DNA of 64,000 bases from Caulobacter radicis (GTDB taxonomy: Bacteria; Pseudomonadota; Alphaproteobacteria; Caulobacterales; Caulobacteraceae), in the NCBI RefSeq assembly GCF_003094615.1, contig NZ_QDKO01000021.1, positions 62,001 to 126,000 on the forward strand, read 5' to 3'. Of this stretch, positions 1 through 13,297 are shown one piece after another (position 1 is the stretch's first letter; each line of letters begins with the position of its first letter). The notes under the pieces are model-generated. The model worked only from the letters and a program-made list of their open reading frames with translations, was not told the DNA's origin and searched no databases. A program made the translations under genes and the position numbers.

Positions 1-1
1 G

Positions 2-442
2 GGCGCCAGCATGCTCTACAAAGGGCCGCTGATCGTCATCGACAGCGGCACGGCCACCACCTTCGACGTCGTGGCCGCCGACGGCGCCTTCGAGGGCGGC
101 ATCATCGCCCCCGGCATCAACCTCTCCATGCAGGCGCTGCACGAAGCGGCCGCCAAGCTGCCCCGCATCGCCATCCAGCGTCCCGCGCGCAACCGCGTCG
201 TCGGCACCGACACCGTCAGCGCCATGCAGTCGGGCGTGTTCTGGGGCTACATCTCACTCATCGAAGGACTGGTCGCGCGCATCAAGAAAGAGCGCGGCGA
301 GGCCCTGACCGTGGTCGCCACCGGCGGCGTCGCCTCGCTGTTCGAGGGCGCCACCGACAGCATCGACCACTTCGACCCTGATCTGACCATCCGTGGTCTC
401 CTCGAAATTCACCGCCGCAATACCCATCTAGGGACCGAATGA
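2..442 (+). CDS. coaX: Type III pantothenate kinase, 3' part only
   Basis: This is the C-terminal part of a gene that begins before the window; the frame is open from base 2, so the internal ATG at 11 is not taken as the start. The protein phosphorylates pantothenate in the first step of coenzyme A synthesis in the cytoplasm. The visible part holds the ASKHA-fold segment [13 protein letters not shown] near the cut end, the conserved EGGIIAPG stretch, and the C-terminal VATGGVA glycine-rich nucleotide-binding segment. The family is usually 250-260 residues, so roughly 45% is missing. It shares four bases (ATGA) with the RNase J gene, suggesting translational coupling. Identification is firm from these motifs. 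Confidence 0.93.
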   Translation, partial: GASMLYKGPLIVIDSGTATTFDVVAADGAFEGGIIAPGINLSMQALHEAAAKLPRIAIQRPARNRVVGTDTVSAMQSGVFWGYISLIEGLVARIKKERGEALTVVATGGVASLFEGATDSIDHFDPDLTIRGLLEIHRRNTHLGTE

Positions 443-2118
443 AAAAGCAAACCAACGACGAGCTCGTCTTCCTGCCGCTGGGCGGGTCGAACGAGATCGG
501 CATGAACTTCAATCTGTACGGCTACGGGCCCGCCGACGACCGCAAGTGGATCGTCGTCGACCTCGGCGTCACCTTCGGCGACCAGACGACGCCGGGCGTC
601 GAGATCATCCTGCCCGACCCCGAATATATCGTCCCCTATGCCGACGATATCCTCGGCATCGTCCTGACCCACGCGCACGAAGACCACCTGGGCGCCGTCG
701 CCTGGCTGTGGCCGCAGCTGAAGGCGCCGGTCTACGCCACGCCCTTCACCGCCTTCCTGCTGCGCGAGAAGCTGCGGGACGCCAATCTGCTGGACGAGGT
801 CGAGATCATCGAGGTGCCGCTGAGCGGCAGCTTCGACCTGGGCCCGTTCCACCTGGAAATGGTCACGCTCACGCACTCGATCCCCGAGCCGAACGGCCTG
901 GCGATCAAGACGCCGCTGGGCACCATCCTGCACACCGGCGACTGGAAGATCGATCCCGATCCCCAGCTGGGCGCGGCCACCGACGTCGACGCCCTGCGCC
1001 GACTGGGCGACGAGGGCGTGCTGGCCATGGTCTGCGACAGCACCAACGTCTTCGTCGAGGGCGAGTCGGGCTCGGAAGCCGACGTCCGCGTCGAGATGAA
1101 CAAGCTGATCGCAGGCCTGACGGGCAAGATCGCCGTGGCCTGCTTCGCCTCGAACGTGGCGCGCATGGACACCGTGATCCGCGCCGCCCAGGCCGCCGGC
1201 CGCAAGGTCTGCCTCGCCGGCCGCTCGATGCACCGCATGGCCGCCGCCGCCCGCTCGGTCGGACTGCTGGACGGGCTGGAGCCGTTCCTCACCGACGATC
1301 AGGCCAAGCACATGCCGGAGAACGAGATCCTCTATCTCTGCACCGGCAGCCAGGGCGAGGCGAGGGCGGCTCTCGCCCGCATCGCCGAGGGCAACCACCC
1401 GCACGTCAAGCTTTCGCAGGGCGACCACGTGGTGTTCAGCTCGCGCGTGATCCCGGGCAACGAGATTCCGATCCGCAACCTGCAGAACAAGCTGGCCGAT
1501 CGCGGCGTGCGCCTGCACACCGAGCGCGACACCCCCGGCATTCACGTCAGCGGCCACCCGTGCCGTGACGAGCTTAAGCAGATGTACCAGTGGGCCCGTC
1601 CGCAGATCGCGGTGCCGACCCACGGTGAGCGCCGCCACCTGCTCGAGCACGCCGCCTTCGCCAAGGACCTGCAGGTTCCGCACGCCGTCAGCCCGCGCAA
1701 CGGCGACATGGTGCGTCTGGCGCCTGGTCATCCGGAGATCATCGACGAGGTTCCGGCCGGTCGCCTGTACGTCGACGGCGGCGTCGTGACGCCCGAGAAC
1801 GGCGAGGCCCTGCGCGAGCGTCGCCACGCGGCGTTCAACGGCGTGCTGGCCGTGTCGATCGTGCTGGACGGCCGCAACAAGGTCGTTTCGGGCCCGCAGG
1901 TCCGGGGCCTGGGCCTGGCCGGCGACGAGGAATACCCGCTCGACGAGGCCCTGGACGACCTGGCCGAAGAGGCCGAAGAGGCCTTCAAGCGCCTGTCGGG
2001 CGACGACCGCGAGATCGACGAAACGATCGAGAACGCCATCTCGCGCGCGGTGAAGAAGGCCGCCTTCCGCATCTGGGAACGCAAGCCGGTCGTCGAGACG
2101 ACCGTCCTGCGCCTCTGA
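439..2118 (+). CDS. rnj: Ribonuclease J
   Basis: A 559-residue metallo-beta-lactamase/beta-CASP ribonuclease that matures and degrades RNA with 5' exonuclease and endonuclease activity. The zinc-binding motif reads [12 protein letters not shown] at about residues 76-87 (HxHxDH). A further metal-binding segment ([12 protein letters not shown]) and the C-terminal [12 protein letters not shown] segment of the beta-CASP fold are present, followed by an RNase J C-terminal domain. Length is typical of the family. The start overlaps the stop of coaX by four bases. Alphaproteobacteria use RNase J together with RNase E, and linkage to coaX is common in the group. The assignment is well supported. Confidence 0.95.
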   Translation: MKKQTNDELVFLPLGGSNEIGMNFNLYGYGPADDRKWIVVDLGVTFGDQTTPGVEIILPDPEYIVPYADDILGIVLTHAHEDHLGAVAWLWPQLKAPVYATPFTAFLLREKLRDANLLDEVEIIEVPLSGSFDLGPFHLEMVTLTHSIPEPNGLAIKTPLGTILHTGDWKIDPDPQLGAATDVDALRRLGDEGVLAMVCDSTNVFVEGESGSEADVRVEMNKLIAGLTGKIAVACFASNVARMDTVIRAAQAAGRKVCLAGRSMHRMAAAARSVGLLDGLEPFLTDDQAKHMPENEILYLCTGSQGEARAALARIAEGNHPHVKLSQGDHVVFSSRVIPGNEIPIRNLQNKLADRGVRLHTERDTPGIHVSGHPCRDELKQMYQWARPQIAVPTHGERRHLLEHAAFAKDLQVPHAVSPRNGDMVRLAPGHPEIIDEVPAGRLYVDGGVVTPENGEALRERRHAAFNGVLAVSIVLDGRNKVVSGPQVRGLGLAGDEEYPLDEALDDLAEEAEEAFKRLSGDDREIDETIENAISRAVKKAAFRIWERKPVVETTVLRL

Positions 2119-2125
2119 CGCCCGC

Positions 2126-2860
2126 ATGAGCATCGACGACCAGGTCCCGACCGAGCCCCCCGAGCCGCCGCCTGCGCGGCGCGAGGGGATCTTCGGCCAG
2201 GGGCCTGCCGTCATCTGGTTCGAGGCCTGGCCGGTCCTGGTGACCCTGGGCTTGATCTGGATCGTCTTCGCCGCCCAGTTGGCCAGCGCGCCGCTGGGGC
2301 TGGAGGAGCGGATGCTCAGCTACGGCGCCTTCCATCCCGGCAACTTCCGGGACGGTCTGTGGTGGACGCCGCTGACCTCGATGTTCCTGCATGCCGGCTG
2401 GCTGCACGTGGTCATGAACTCGGCGGCCTTGGTCGCCCTGGGGCCGGGCATCGCCCAGCGCCTGGGGCGCGACGCGTTCGGCGGCCTGCTGTTCGGCGGT
2501 CTCTATGTCGGCTGCGGCCTGGCCGGCGTGGCGCTGGCCGGGCTGCTGATGCCCGACGCCTGGCTGCTGGGCGCGTCCGGCGCCATCTGCGGCCTGTGGG
2601 GCGCGGGCGCGCGCCTGGTCGGGCCGGGCAGGGAAGAGCTGCATCCGATCTTCTCCAAGGCCGTCGGCCGTTCGGCGCTGTCGTTCCTGGTCATGAACCT
2701 CGTCGTCGTGGTCGCCGCCGGCGCCTACGGCCTGGCCAGTCAGCAGGACCTGATCCTCGTCTCGTGGCAGGCGCACTTGGGCGGCTTCGTGCTCGGCCTG
2801 CTGCTGGTCGGCGTGCTGCCGGTGCGCTTCCACTGGCTGAAGGGCCTTCGCGGCGCTTGA
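2126..2860 (+). CDS. Rhomboid-family intramembrane serine protease
   Basis: A 244-residue polytopic membrane protein, read from the ATG seven bases after the RNase J stop. Rhomboids cleave transmembrane helices of other proteins inside the inner membrane. The catalytic serine lies in the GASG motif at about residue 151 and the partner histidine in WQAHLGG at about residue 217. The oxyanion-side HxxxN motif is HVVMN at about 94-98. The proline-rich first 20 residues are probably cytoplasmic. The gene is probably cotranscribed with RNase J. Substrates cannot be inferred from the sequence. Confidence 0.9.
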   Translation: MSIDDQVPTEPPEPPPARREGIFGQGPAVIWFEAWPVLVTLGLIWIVFAAQLASAPLGLEERMLSYGAFHPGNFRDGLWWTPLTSMFLHAGWLHVVMNSAALVALGPGIAQRLGRDAFGGLLFGGLYVGCGLAGVALAGLLMPDAWLLGASGAICGLWGAGARLVGPGREELHPIFSKAVGRSALSFLVMNLVVVVAAGAYGLASQQDLILVSWQAHLGGFVLGLLLVGVLPVRFHWLKGLRGA

Positions 2861-2921
2861 CTGCCGTGACCGGAGGCGCGGTTAGTTGGTCTCCAACTCC
2901 GCACCAACCGGGACAGGATCA

Positions 2922-3341
2922 ATGATCGGCAGGCTCAACCACATCGGCGTCGCCACGCCCTCCATCGACGAGTCGGTGAAGATGTACCGCGAGCTGCTGG
3001 GCGCCACCTCGGTCACCGAAAAGTGGGCCATGCCCGAGCAGGGCGTCTGGGTCTGCTTCGTCAACCTGCCCAACAGCCAGATCGAACTGATCGAGCCCTA
3101 CGGCGAGAAATCCCCGATCCACGCCTTCCTGGCCAAGAACCCCAAGGGCGGCCAGCATCACGTCTGCTTCGAGGTCGAGAACATCTACGAGGCCCGCGAC
3201 GCTCTGGTCGCAAAGGGCGCGACCGTGCTAGGCGAACCCAGGATCGGCGCCCATGGAACGCTGATCATCTTCGTTCACCCCAAGGACATGGGCGGCATGC
3301 TCGTGGAATTGATGGAAAGCCCCAAGGACGCGCATCACTGA
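2922..3341 (+). CDS. mce: Methylmalonyl-CoA epimerase
   Basis: A 139-residue protein of the vicinal-oxygen-chelate (glyoxalase) fold that interconverts the R and S forms of methylmalonyl-CoA in propionyl-CoA use. The N-terminal NHIGVATPSIDES, central IELIEP, GGQHHVCFEV and C-terminal MLVELME segments carry the metal-binding His and Glu residues expected of the family. The reading frame is open further upstream, but the ATG at 2922 gives the usual MIGRLNHIG-type N-terminus. The stop overlaps the start of the next small gene (TGATG). The methylmalonyl-CoA mutase genes are not in the window. Confidence 0.92.
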   Translation: MIGRLNHIGVATPSIDESVKMYRELLGATSVTEKWAMPEQGVWVCFVNLPNSQIELIEPYGEKSPIHAFLAKNPKGGQHHVCFEVENIYEARDALVAKGATVLGEPRIGAHGTLIIFVHPKDMGGMLVELMESPKDAHH

Positions 3342-3601
3342 TGGGACCGATCACCAGCGTCGCGATCTTCCTGACCATCTGGTGGACGGTGCTGTTCGCC
3401 GTGCTGCCGCTGGGCGTGCGCAGCTATCACGAGATGGGAATCGAGCCGCCGCCGGGCGCCGATCCCGGCGCGCCGGTGAACCCGAACCTGAAGCGCAAGT
3501 TCCTCACCACCACCTGGGTGACCGCGGTGCTGTTCACGATTCTCTGGCTGGTGGTGAAGTTTCAGCTGGTGACCCTGCCGGACCTGCCCTCGACCTACTG
3601 A
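3341..3601 (+). CDS. DUF1467-family small membrane protein
   Basis: An 86-residue protein with two predicted membrane helices, at about residues 5-27 and 55-75, separated by a short polar loop (EPPPGADPGAPVNPN). The N-terminal helix carries the IWWTVLFAVLPLGVRS segment typical of the DUF1467 family in Alphaproteobacteria. The start codon overlaps the stop of the epimerase gene, so the two are translationally coupled. The same pairing is common in the class, but the function is unknown. A role at the inner membrane is all that can be inferred. Confidence 0.85.
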   Translation: MGPITSVAIFLTIWWTVLFAVLPLGVRSYHEMGIEPPPGADPGAPVNPNLKRKFLTTTWVTAVLFTILWLVVKFQLVTLPDLPSTY

Positions 3602-3625
3602 AAACTTTTGCAGCCCGGGGCTGGG

Positions 3626-3683
3626 CGCCCAAGACATGGGCGACCTGCGATCTCCTGCCCGTCAAACGCCCATGTCTTGGGCG
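3626..3683. repeat. 17-base inverted repeat of two hairpins
   Basis: CGCCCAAGACATGGGCG at 3626-3642 is exactly mirrored by CGCCCATGTCTTGGGCG at 3667-3683. Each copy is itself a hairpin (CGCCCA / TGGGCG) with a five-base loop, and the two loops, AGACA and TGTCT, are complementary. The RNA could therefore form two small hairpins, loop-loop contacts between them, or one long stem. Confidence 0.8.
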
Positions 3684-3810
3684 AAACGCGCGGACCTCGC
3701 ATCTGGGCGGCAATCGCATGCCCCAACAGCCGTTCGACGGTCGTAGATTGTCATGACGAGGCCGGGTTCGGCCTTGCTCTGTGGCGTCTTCCCCGACGAT
3801 GAACTTGAAC

Positions 3811-3842
3811 GGCCGCGCGATTGAACCGCGCGGCCTTCTTTT
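3811..3842 (+). terminator. Rho-independent terminator
   Basis: A perfect nine-pair stem, GGCCGCGCG / CGCGCGGCC, with a seven-base loop is followed by TTCTTTT. It ends transcripts coming from the epimerase side or from the candidate RNA upstream, and isolates proS. Confidence 0.85.
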
Positions 3843-3951
3843 CGTTATGGCTCCGCTCGGGGTGTCGGGTCGAAGAGAGCGCGGCCTCGCCCAACTCTTT
3901 CGACAGTCAGGCGCCCTCGACACTCAAAACGTCATCTTTTCGCCGCGCGCG

Positions 3952-3981
3952 TTGCCAAGCTGAACGGCGACCGGCTATCTC
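3952..3981 (+). promoter_or_regulatory. Possible proS promoter
   Basis: TTGCCA at 3952-3957 and GCTATCTC at 3974-3981 resemble the Caulobacter housekeeping elements (TTGACG and GCTANAWC) at a spacing of 16 bases. They lie between a strong terminator and the proS start. Confidence 0.4.
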
Positions 3982-4014
3982 AACGCCTCGAATACTCCCG
4001 GAGACGTCTCGTCC

Positions 4015-5343
4015 ATGCGCCTGTCGCGCTACTTCCTGCCCGTCCTGAAAGAAGCTCCCTCCGACGCCCAGATCGTGTCGCACCAGCTGATGCTGCGCGC
4101 GGGCATGATCCGCCAGGAGGCGGCCGGCATCTACGCCTGGCTGCCACTGGGCCTGCGGGTGCTCAACAAGGTCGAGCAGATCGTCCGTGAGGAAATGGAT
4201 CGCGCCGGCGCCGTCGAGCTCCTGATGCCGACCCTGCAACTGGCCGACCTGTGGCGCGAGTCGGGCCGTTACGACGCCTACGGCCCGGAGATGCTGCGCA
4301 TCACCGACCGCCACGAGCGCGAGCTGCTCTACGGGCCCACCAACGAGGAGATGGTCACCGAGATCTTCCGCGCCTCTGTGCGGAGCTACAAGGACCTGCC
4401 CAAGAACCTCTACCACGTGCAGTGGAAGTTCCGCGACGAGCGCCGCCCGCGCTTCGGCGTGATGCGCGGCCGCGAGTTCCTGATGAAGGACGCCTACAGC
4501 TTCGACCTCGACGCCGAGGGCGCGCGCAAGTCGTACAACCGCATGTTCGTGGCCTACCTGAACCTCTATGCCCGCATGGGCCTGAAGGCCGTGCCGATGC
4601 GCGCCGACACCGGCCCGATCGGCGGCGACCTCTCCCACGAGTTCATCGTCCTGGCCGAGACGGGCGAAAGCGCCGTCTTCTGCCACAAGGACCTGGTCGA
4701 GATGGATCCGCCCGGCGCCGACGTCGACTGGTACGGCGACCTGCAGCCGCTGGTCGACCAGCGCACGGCGCTGTACGCCGCGACCGAGGAGATGCACGAC
4801 GAAGCCGCCTTCGACGCGATCCCCGAGGGCGACCGCCTGTCGGCCCGCGGCATCGAGGTCGGGCACATCTTCTCGTTCGGCACCAAGTATTCCGAGCCGA
4901 TGAAGGCCTATGTCATGGGTCCGGACGGCAAGGAAGTACCGGCCCAGATGGGCAGCTACGGCGTCGGCGTCTCGCGCCTGCTGGGCGCGATCATCGAGGC
5001 CAGCCACGACGAAGGCGGCATCATCTGGCCGGAAAGCGTCGCGCCCTTCCACGTCGGCATCGTCAACATGCGCCAGGGCGACGGCGCCTGCGACGCGGCT
5101 TGCGACAGCGCCTACAAGGCCCTGCAGGCCGCCGGCGTCGACGTGCTCTATGACGACACCGATGCTCGCGGCGGCGCCAAGTTCGCCACCATGGACCTGA
5201 TCGGCCTGCCCTGGCAGCTGATCGTCGGTCCCAAGGGCATCGCCGACGGCGTGGTCGAGCTGAAGAACCGCAAGACCGGCGAGCGCGTGTCCGAGCCGCT
5301 CGACGCGGTCATCGCCCGCCTGACCGGCAAGGCCGCCGCCTGA
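4015..5343 (+). CDS. proS: Prolyl-tRNA synthetase (short alphaproteobacterial form)
   Basis: A 442-residue class II aminoacyl-tRNA synthetase that charges tRNA-Pro. Motif 2 is visible as [25 protein letters not shown] sequence at about residues 138-160, and the anticodon-binding domain fills roughly the last 100 residues ([22 protein letters not shown]). The protein is about 130 residues shorter than the E. coli enzyme because it lacks the editing insertion, as is usual in Alphaproteobacteria. Its stop overlaps the lolC start (TGATG), so proS, lolC and lolD are probably one transcript. Confidence 0.96.
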   Translation: MRLSRYFLPVLKEAPSDAQIVSHQLMLRAGMIRQEAAGIYAWLPLGLRVLNKVEQIVREEMDRAGAVELLMPTLQLADLWRESGRYDAYGPEMLRITDRHERELLYGPTNEEMVTEIFRASVRSYKDLPKNLYHVQWKFRDERRPRFGVMRGREFLMKDAYSFDLDAEGARKSYNRMFVAYLNLYARMGLKAVPMRADTGPIGGDLSHEFIVLAETGESAVFCHKDLVEMDPPGADVDWYGDLQPLVDQRTALYAATEEMHDEAAFDAIPEGDRLSARGIEVGHIFSFGTKYSEPMKAYVMGPDGKEVPAQMGSYGVGVSRLLGAIIEASHDEGGIIWPESVAPFHVGIVNMRQGDGACDAACDSAYKALQAAGVDVLYDDTDARGGAKFATMDLIGLPWQLIVGPKGIADGVVELKNRKTGERVSEPLDAVIARLTGKAAA

Positions 5344-6609
5344 TGGCGTTCGGCGCGGGGCCCTTCGGGATCTGGGAACGGACGGTCGCCTGGCGTTACC
5401 TGCGCACCAAGCGCAAGAACGGCGGCGTCGCCCTGATCTCGGTGATCTCGTTCAGCGCGGTTATGCTGGCGGTGTTCGCCCTCATCACCGTGATGAGCGT
5501 CATGAACGGCTTCCGCGCCGAACTCCTCGGCCGGCTGCTCGGCTTCAACGGCCACATCTACGCGCAGGGGCCGCTGGTCAACGGCCCGGACCGCGAGGGC
5601 GTCATCGCCCGCATCAAGGCCACCCCCGGCGTGATCCAGGCCGCGCCGCTGGTCGAGGCCCAGGCCATGGTCATCGGTCCCAACCAGGTGACCGGCGCCA
5701 TCGTGCGGGGCGTGAACCCCGCCGACCTGCGCGGCATGAAGCTGATCTCCGGCAACATCAAGCAGGGCTCGCTCGACGGCTATGGCGAGGGCGAGTACGG
5801 CGGCGACATGGTGCTGATCGGCGACCGCATGGCCCGCAACCTGGGGCTTTCGGTCGGCGATCCGATCACGCTGATCTCGCCGTCCGGCCCGGCAACGGCC
5901 TTCGGGACCTCCACCCGCGAGAAGGACTATGTCGTCGGCGGCGTGTTCAGCGTCGGCATGAGCCAGTTCGACGAGAGCTACGTGATGATGCCGCTGGCCC
6001 AGGCGCAGCTGTTCTTCGGGCGCGACACGGCCATCGACTATGTCGAGGTCAAGCTGACCGATCCCGACAACGCCAAGCAGGCCAAGGCCGCCATCGAGCA
6101 GGCCGTCGGCCCCGGCGCCTTCATCACCGACTGGATGGACAAGAACAGCAGCTACTTCAACGCGCTGCAGGTCGAGCGCAAGGTCATGCGCCTGATCCTG
6201 TTCTTCATCGTCGCCATCGCCACCCTCAACATCATCTCCGGCCTCGTCATGCTGGTGAAGAACAAGGGCCGCGACATCGCCATCCTGCGCACCATGGGCG
6301 CCAGCCAGTCGTCGATCCTGCGCATCTTCATCATGGCCGGCGCCTCGATCGGCCTGGCCGGCACCCTGATGGGCCTGCTGCTGGGCGTCTTGTTCTGCGC
6401 CAACATCACCGCCATCCAGAACTTCGTCGAATGGGCCACCGGCACGGCGGTGTTCAGCGCCGACATCTATTTCCTGGCCCATATCCCGGCCAAGATCGAC
6501 TGGGTCGAGGTGGGCGGCGTCGTCTCGATCTCCACCCTGATGAGCGTGCTGGCGACCTTGCCGCCGGCGCTGCGGGCCTCGCGCCTCGATCCCGTAGAGG
6601 CCCTTCGCT

Positions 6610-6617
<8 letters not shown>
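5343..6617 (+). CDS. lolC: Lipoprotein-releasing ABC transporter permease LolC/E
   Basis: A 424-residue inner-membrane permease of the Lol system, which extracts outer-membrane lipoproteins from the inner membrane and passes them to LolA. It has an N-terminal helix at about 25-50, a periplasmic MacB-type domain at about 50-250, and three C-terminal FtsX-type helices. One begins at VMRLILFFIVAIATLNIISG near residue 280. The conserved AILRTMGAS segment couples to the ATPase. Only one permease gene is linked to lolD, so the permease may form a homodimer (LolF-like) or have a partner elsewhere. It overlaps lolD by eight bases. Confidence 0.93.
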
Positions 6618-7296
<679 letters not shown>

Positions 7297-7303
7297 GACG
7301 TCG

Positions 7304-7326
7304 AGGCGCTTCCTAGAGAAGCGCCT
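7304..7326. terminator. Hairpin between convergent genes
   Basis: AGGCGCTTC and GAAGCGCCT form a perfect nine-pair stem around a CTAGA loop, between the ends of lolD and the nucleoside hydrolase gene. The hydrolase stop codon lies at the loop. There is no T tract, so it may act as a weak bidirectional terminator or an RNA-end stabiliser. Confidence 0.5.
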
Positions 7327-8269
7327 GCCGCATCGCCGCGAAGAACCCGGCCTGGTCGATCTTCTTGATGACCCGGGCGTTGGGCTCGCGGCGCTTCAGG
7401 GCCGGGTCGGCGATCTCGATGTCCGGCAGGATCGAGTGCGAGACGCTGAGATAGCCGCGCGTCAGCTCGCCCATGGTCTCGACGTCGATCACGCAGCGCT
7501 CGGCTTCCAGCACGAGGGTCTCGTCGAGCATGGCCGCGCAGGTCAGGGCGTCGGGGTGCAGGCTGCCGTCCAGGCCCTCGGTGTCGCGGGCGAAGGCCAG
7601 CGAGGCCTCGTTGACCTTGGTGAAGAACTTGGCGCGCGGGGTGCCCAGGGCGTCGAGCTCGCCCAGTTGCGCGGTCGTCAGCAGGCCGTCGCGCAGGGTT
7701 TCGGTCCAGGTCACCACGTGCAGGTCGAAGCCGGCGTTGACGACGATCTTGGCCGCCTCGGGATCGACATAGAAGTTGTATTCGGCCGCCGGCGTGACGT
7801 TGCCCACGCCGTTGTCGGCGCCGCCCATGACCCACAGGGCCTTGGCGGCCTTGGCGATCGCCGGCTCGCGCAGCACGGCCAGGGCGATGTTGGTCAGCGG
7901 CGCCTGGGCCAGCAGGGTGATCTCGCCCGGCGCTTCCATCACCCGCCGCACGATCTCGTCGGCCGCGTGGCCGGGGGAGGGGCGCTGGGCGGTCTTGGGA
8001 AAGCCCGCGTCGCTCATGCCGTCCTCGCCGAACACGTAGGCGGCGTCCAGCGGGACACGGCTGAATGGCTTGCCCGCGCCCAGATAGACCGGAACGCCGG
8101 CAGCCTCGCAGGCCTCCAGCGTCACCAGGGCGTTCTCTGCGTGCTGCGTAAAGCCGACATTGCCGTGGCTGATGGTGATGGCCTCGACGCTGACGCCCGG
8201 GCGGCGCAGGGCGAGCATCAGGGAGAAGACGTCGTCTCCGGCGGTGTCGGTGTCGATGATCAGGCGCAT
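7313..8269 (-). CDS. Inosine-uridine preferring nucleoside hydrolase family protein
   Basis: A 318-residue protein that should hydrolyse the N-glycosidic bond of nucleosides to give base plus ribose. The N-terminal calcium-binding aspartate motif reads [13 protein letters not shown] at residues 4-16. The central [27 protein letters not shown] segment is the second family hallmark. The open frame extends 51 codons further upstream, but the ATG at 8269 places the metal motif at the expected N-terminus. It is transcribed away from sidA, and the two genes share a 172-base intergenic region. Substrate preference cannot be read from the sequence. Confidence 0.9.
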   Translation of the reverse strand: MRLIIDTDTAGDDVFSLMLALRRPGVSVEAITISHGNVGFTQHAENALVTLEACEAAGVPVYLGAGKPFSRVPLDAAYVFGEDGMSDAGFPKTAQRPSPGHAADEIVRRVMEAPGEITLLAQAPLTNIALAVLREPAIAKAAKALWVMGGADNGVGNVTPAAEYNFYVDPEAAKIVVNAGFDLHVVTWTETLRDGLLTTAQLGELDALGTPRAKFFTKVNEASLAFARDTEGLDGSLHPDALTCAAMLDETLVLEAERCVIDVETMGELTRGYLSVSHSILPDIEIADPALKRREPNARVIKKIDQAGFFAAMRQALL

Positions 8270-8373
8270 GGCGGGCTTCTGCCGCGTTCCGCGCGGGAAG
8301 GCCAGAGCCGCCCGGTTGATCCGCGGCGATCGGCCCCGCGCGACAAAAAAGCTCGCAACGTGCCTGTGGACTA

Positions 8374-8404
8374 TTGTGGTAAGAACGAAAGGGGAATATA
8401 GAAC
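8374..8404 (+). promoter_or_regulatory. Predicted sidA promoter
   Basis: TTGTGG at 8374-8379 and TATAGAAC at 8397-8404, 17 bases apart, fit a sigma-70-type -35 / -10 pair. The last six bases of the -10 match TANAWC of the Caulobacter consensus. The start codon at 8442 is then about 30 bases from the expected transcription start. The LexA-type box lies between the two elements. Confidence 0.5.
8383..8397. promoter_or_regulatory. LexA (SOS) box
   Basis: GAAC-N7-GAAT on the plus strand reads ATTC-N7-GTTC on the other, a seven-of-eight match to the alphaproteobacterial LexA operator GTTC-N7-GTTC. It sits between the predicted -35 and -10 elements, where a bound repressor would block polymerase. 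A single match of this quality is weak alone; its place ahead of a SidA-like gene raises the confidence. Confidence 0.6.
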
Positions 8405-8441
8405 AAAACGGCAACTGGCCAACGAGCTGTGGAGGGATGTT

Positions 8442-8531
8442 ATGGTCCGGATCGCGCGTGAGTCTTTGGCGCTTGTATCTGTCGCCGGCTTCGTCTGGAT
8501 GATGTGTTCGGTCGCCCAGTTGGTGACCTGA
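8442..8531 (+). CDS. sidA: SOS-induced cell division inhibitor SidA
   Basis: A 29-codon gene with a good ribosome-binding site (GGAGGG, 8431-8436) five bases before its ATG. The product starts [14 protein letters not shown], continues as one hydrophobic helix (about residues 9-27, with FVWMM at 18-22) and ends QLVT, giving a single-pass inner-membrane peptide with a positively charged N-terminus. C. crescentus SidA is also 29 residues, membrane-bound, LexA-controlled, and blocks constriction by acting on the late divisome (FtsW/FtsI/FtsN). Size, topology, the LexA-type box and position before dnaE all agree. I recall the C. crescentus gene lying beside dnaE, but the residue-by-residue match was not checked. 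Confidence 0.82.
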   Translation: MVRIARESLALVSVAGFVWMMCSVAQLVT

Positions 8532-8556
8532 GTCGAATAGCAGCGAGGGTCTGGTC

Positions 8557-11988
<3,432 letters not shown>

Positions 11989-12267
11989 CGGCCTCGCACC
12001 TTGAGGCCTCGCGGTTGGCTTTCGCGGGTCTTGGGCCCGGCGATCAGGCGAGGCGGCTGGGAGAAGCCGGGGCCGAGTCGTCCGGCGCGGTGCGTCCGCT
12101 CAGGGGCGTGGCGCTGCTGATCGACCGTAAGTTCGTCTGGGTGGCGCTGGCGTCCCGGCAGGCTCGCGGTCGGTGCATTGGATGCGGCGGGGAGGGGCGT
12201 TCGACCCCTTCCGGTCGGTATGGTCGAAGGCGCCTGCCTCCTTGGCCGGCGCCCTTGGGAGGAAACC

Positions 12268-12618
12268 ATGAGCAAGCACACTGGCGGCTGCCAATGCGGC
12301 AGGGTCCGCTTCGAGGTCGAGGCCGACCTGTCGCAGACCATCACCTGCAACTGCTCGCGTTGCGGCAAGCTGGGCTCGGTCCTGGCCTTCGCGCCGATCG
12401 ATGATTTCACCCTGCTGTCGGGCGAGGACGCCCTGACCGAGTACCGGTTCAACACCGGCAAGATCCAGCATCTGTTCTGCGCCGATTGCGGTATCGAATC
12501 CTTCGCTCGGGGCGAGGCCCCGAACGGCGCGAAGATGGCGGCGATCAATGTCCGCTGCATCGACGGCGTCGACGTCTTCGGGCTCGAACCGCAGCAGGTC
12601 GATGGCAAGTCGTTCTGA
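12268..12618 (+). CDS. GFA (glutathione-dependent formaldehyde-activating / CENP-V) family protein
   Basis: A 116-residue zinc protein of the GFA/CENP-V fold. The cysteine motifs are CQCG at about residues 8-11, CNCSRCG at about 33-39 and CADCG near 77-81, enough to hold the two structural and catalytic zinc ions of the family. The ATG at 12268 follows GGGAGGAAA and is preferred over the longer open frame. Family members have been linked to glutathione adduct chemistry, but many have unknown substrates, so only the family is called. Its stop codon lies inside a 13-base tandem duplication. Confidence 0.85.
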   Translation: MSKHTGGCQCGRVRFEVEADLSQTITCNCSRCGKLGSVLAFAPIDDFTLLSGEDALTEYRFNTGKIQHLFCADCGIESFARGEAPNGAKMAAINVRCIDGVDVFGLEPQQVDGKSF

Positions 12619-12637
12619 CGGCTGGTTCTGACGGCTG
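12612..12637. repeat. Tandem duplication of 13 bases at a stop codon
   Basis: GTTCTGACGGCTG occurs twice in direct succession, at 12612-12624 and 12625-12637. The first copy contains the TGA stop codon of the GFA-family gene. It is a clean duplication, probably from replication slippage, and does not change the protein. Confidence 0.9.
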
Positions 12638-13136
12638 GAAGGCGGAGGCCTCGCCAGGCCCTTCGCTCAAAGGGGGCGACGCCGGCCATGAGCTGGACGG
12701 GCGGTCTGGCGGTCCCGCGGGGCCTCCTGTCTCCCGCTTCCGCGGCGGCGAGGTGACGGGGCGGCCTGTCGGACCAGCGTCCGACTTCGCGCCAGCATTC
12801 TGGCCGCCTGTAGGTAGATCCATGGATGGACGGGGGGAGGCTGCGGCGGGCTGGTCGAATTAAGGACCGCTTCGGGCTGGGGTGGGCGGAGTTCGAAGAG
12901 GGGGCGTCATTCCGGGCTAAGCGCATCGGCGCGCCAGGATCTCGAATGGCTGTCGGGGTTTTCCGCGACACCGGGCCGATGGGCGTTGGGCGCCCTCGCG
13001 GGTGTCCTCGCCGGGCTCCAACCCCGGCTCGCTGCCTCGGTCCGGCCTCTCGCGCGGGCGCCGGGGCCAGGACGTGCGCCGGGCCGTGAATGTTCGGGAA
13101 GGACGGCCCTCGCGACCGGTCCGCGTCGGGAAAGGC
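12638..13136. other. Gene-free stretch before rpsB
   Basis: About 500 bases lie between the GFA-family gene and the predicted rpsB promoter. Several long open frames cross it on both strands, including one on the minus strand across 11985-13265, but they look like by-products of high GC: they are rich in Arg, Pro and Gly, have no domain, and run through the GFA gene and the rpsB start. No tRNA, terminator or repeat family was recognised. The 279 bases after dnaE (11989-12267) also show no supported gene. Confidence 0.5.
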
Positions 13137-13164
13137 TTGCATTCTCCGCGTTTCACGACTATCT
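13137..13164 (+). promoter_or_regulatory. Probable rpsB promoter
   Basis: TTGCAT at 13137-13142 and GACTATCT at 13157-13164 give a housekeeping-type promoter with 14 bases between elements, as in other Caulobacter promoters. It would leave an untranslated leader of about 125 bases before the rpsB ATG, long enough for feedback control by S2. Confidence 0.5.
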
Positions 13165-13297
13165 GCGCGCCATTCCACACGTGGACGTTCGGCAGCGCCG
13201 GGGAGACATCCCGTCGTCGCCGTTCCGGTCCCGTCTCCAGAATGGTCTGGAGCGGGGGTGTCCACGGAGGTTCAACCGGAAAAAGGATAAAGGCCCG

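Larger units (their letters stand above)
3602..3842 (+). ncRNA. Candidate structured RNA or long 3' region
   Basis: About 210 bases separate the last stop codon (3601) from a strong terminator, and no credible reading frame fills the gap. The stretch holds four hairpins: 3626-3642 and 3667-3683, which are also exact reverse complements of each other; 3759-3774 (AGGCCG-GGTT-CGGCCT); and the terminator at 3811-3842. This layout fits an independent small RNA or a processed 3' end of the preceding operon. I do not recognise it as 6S, SRP, RNase P or tmRNA. Confidence 0.35.
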
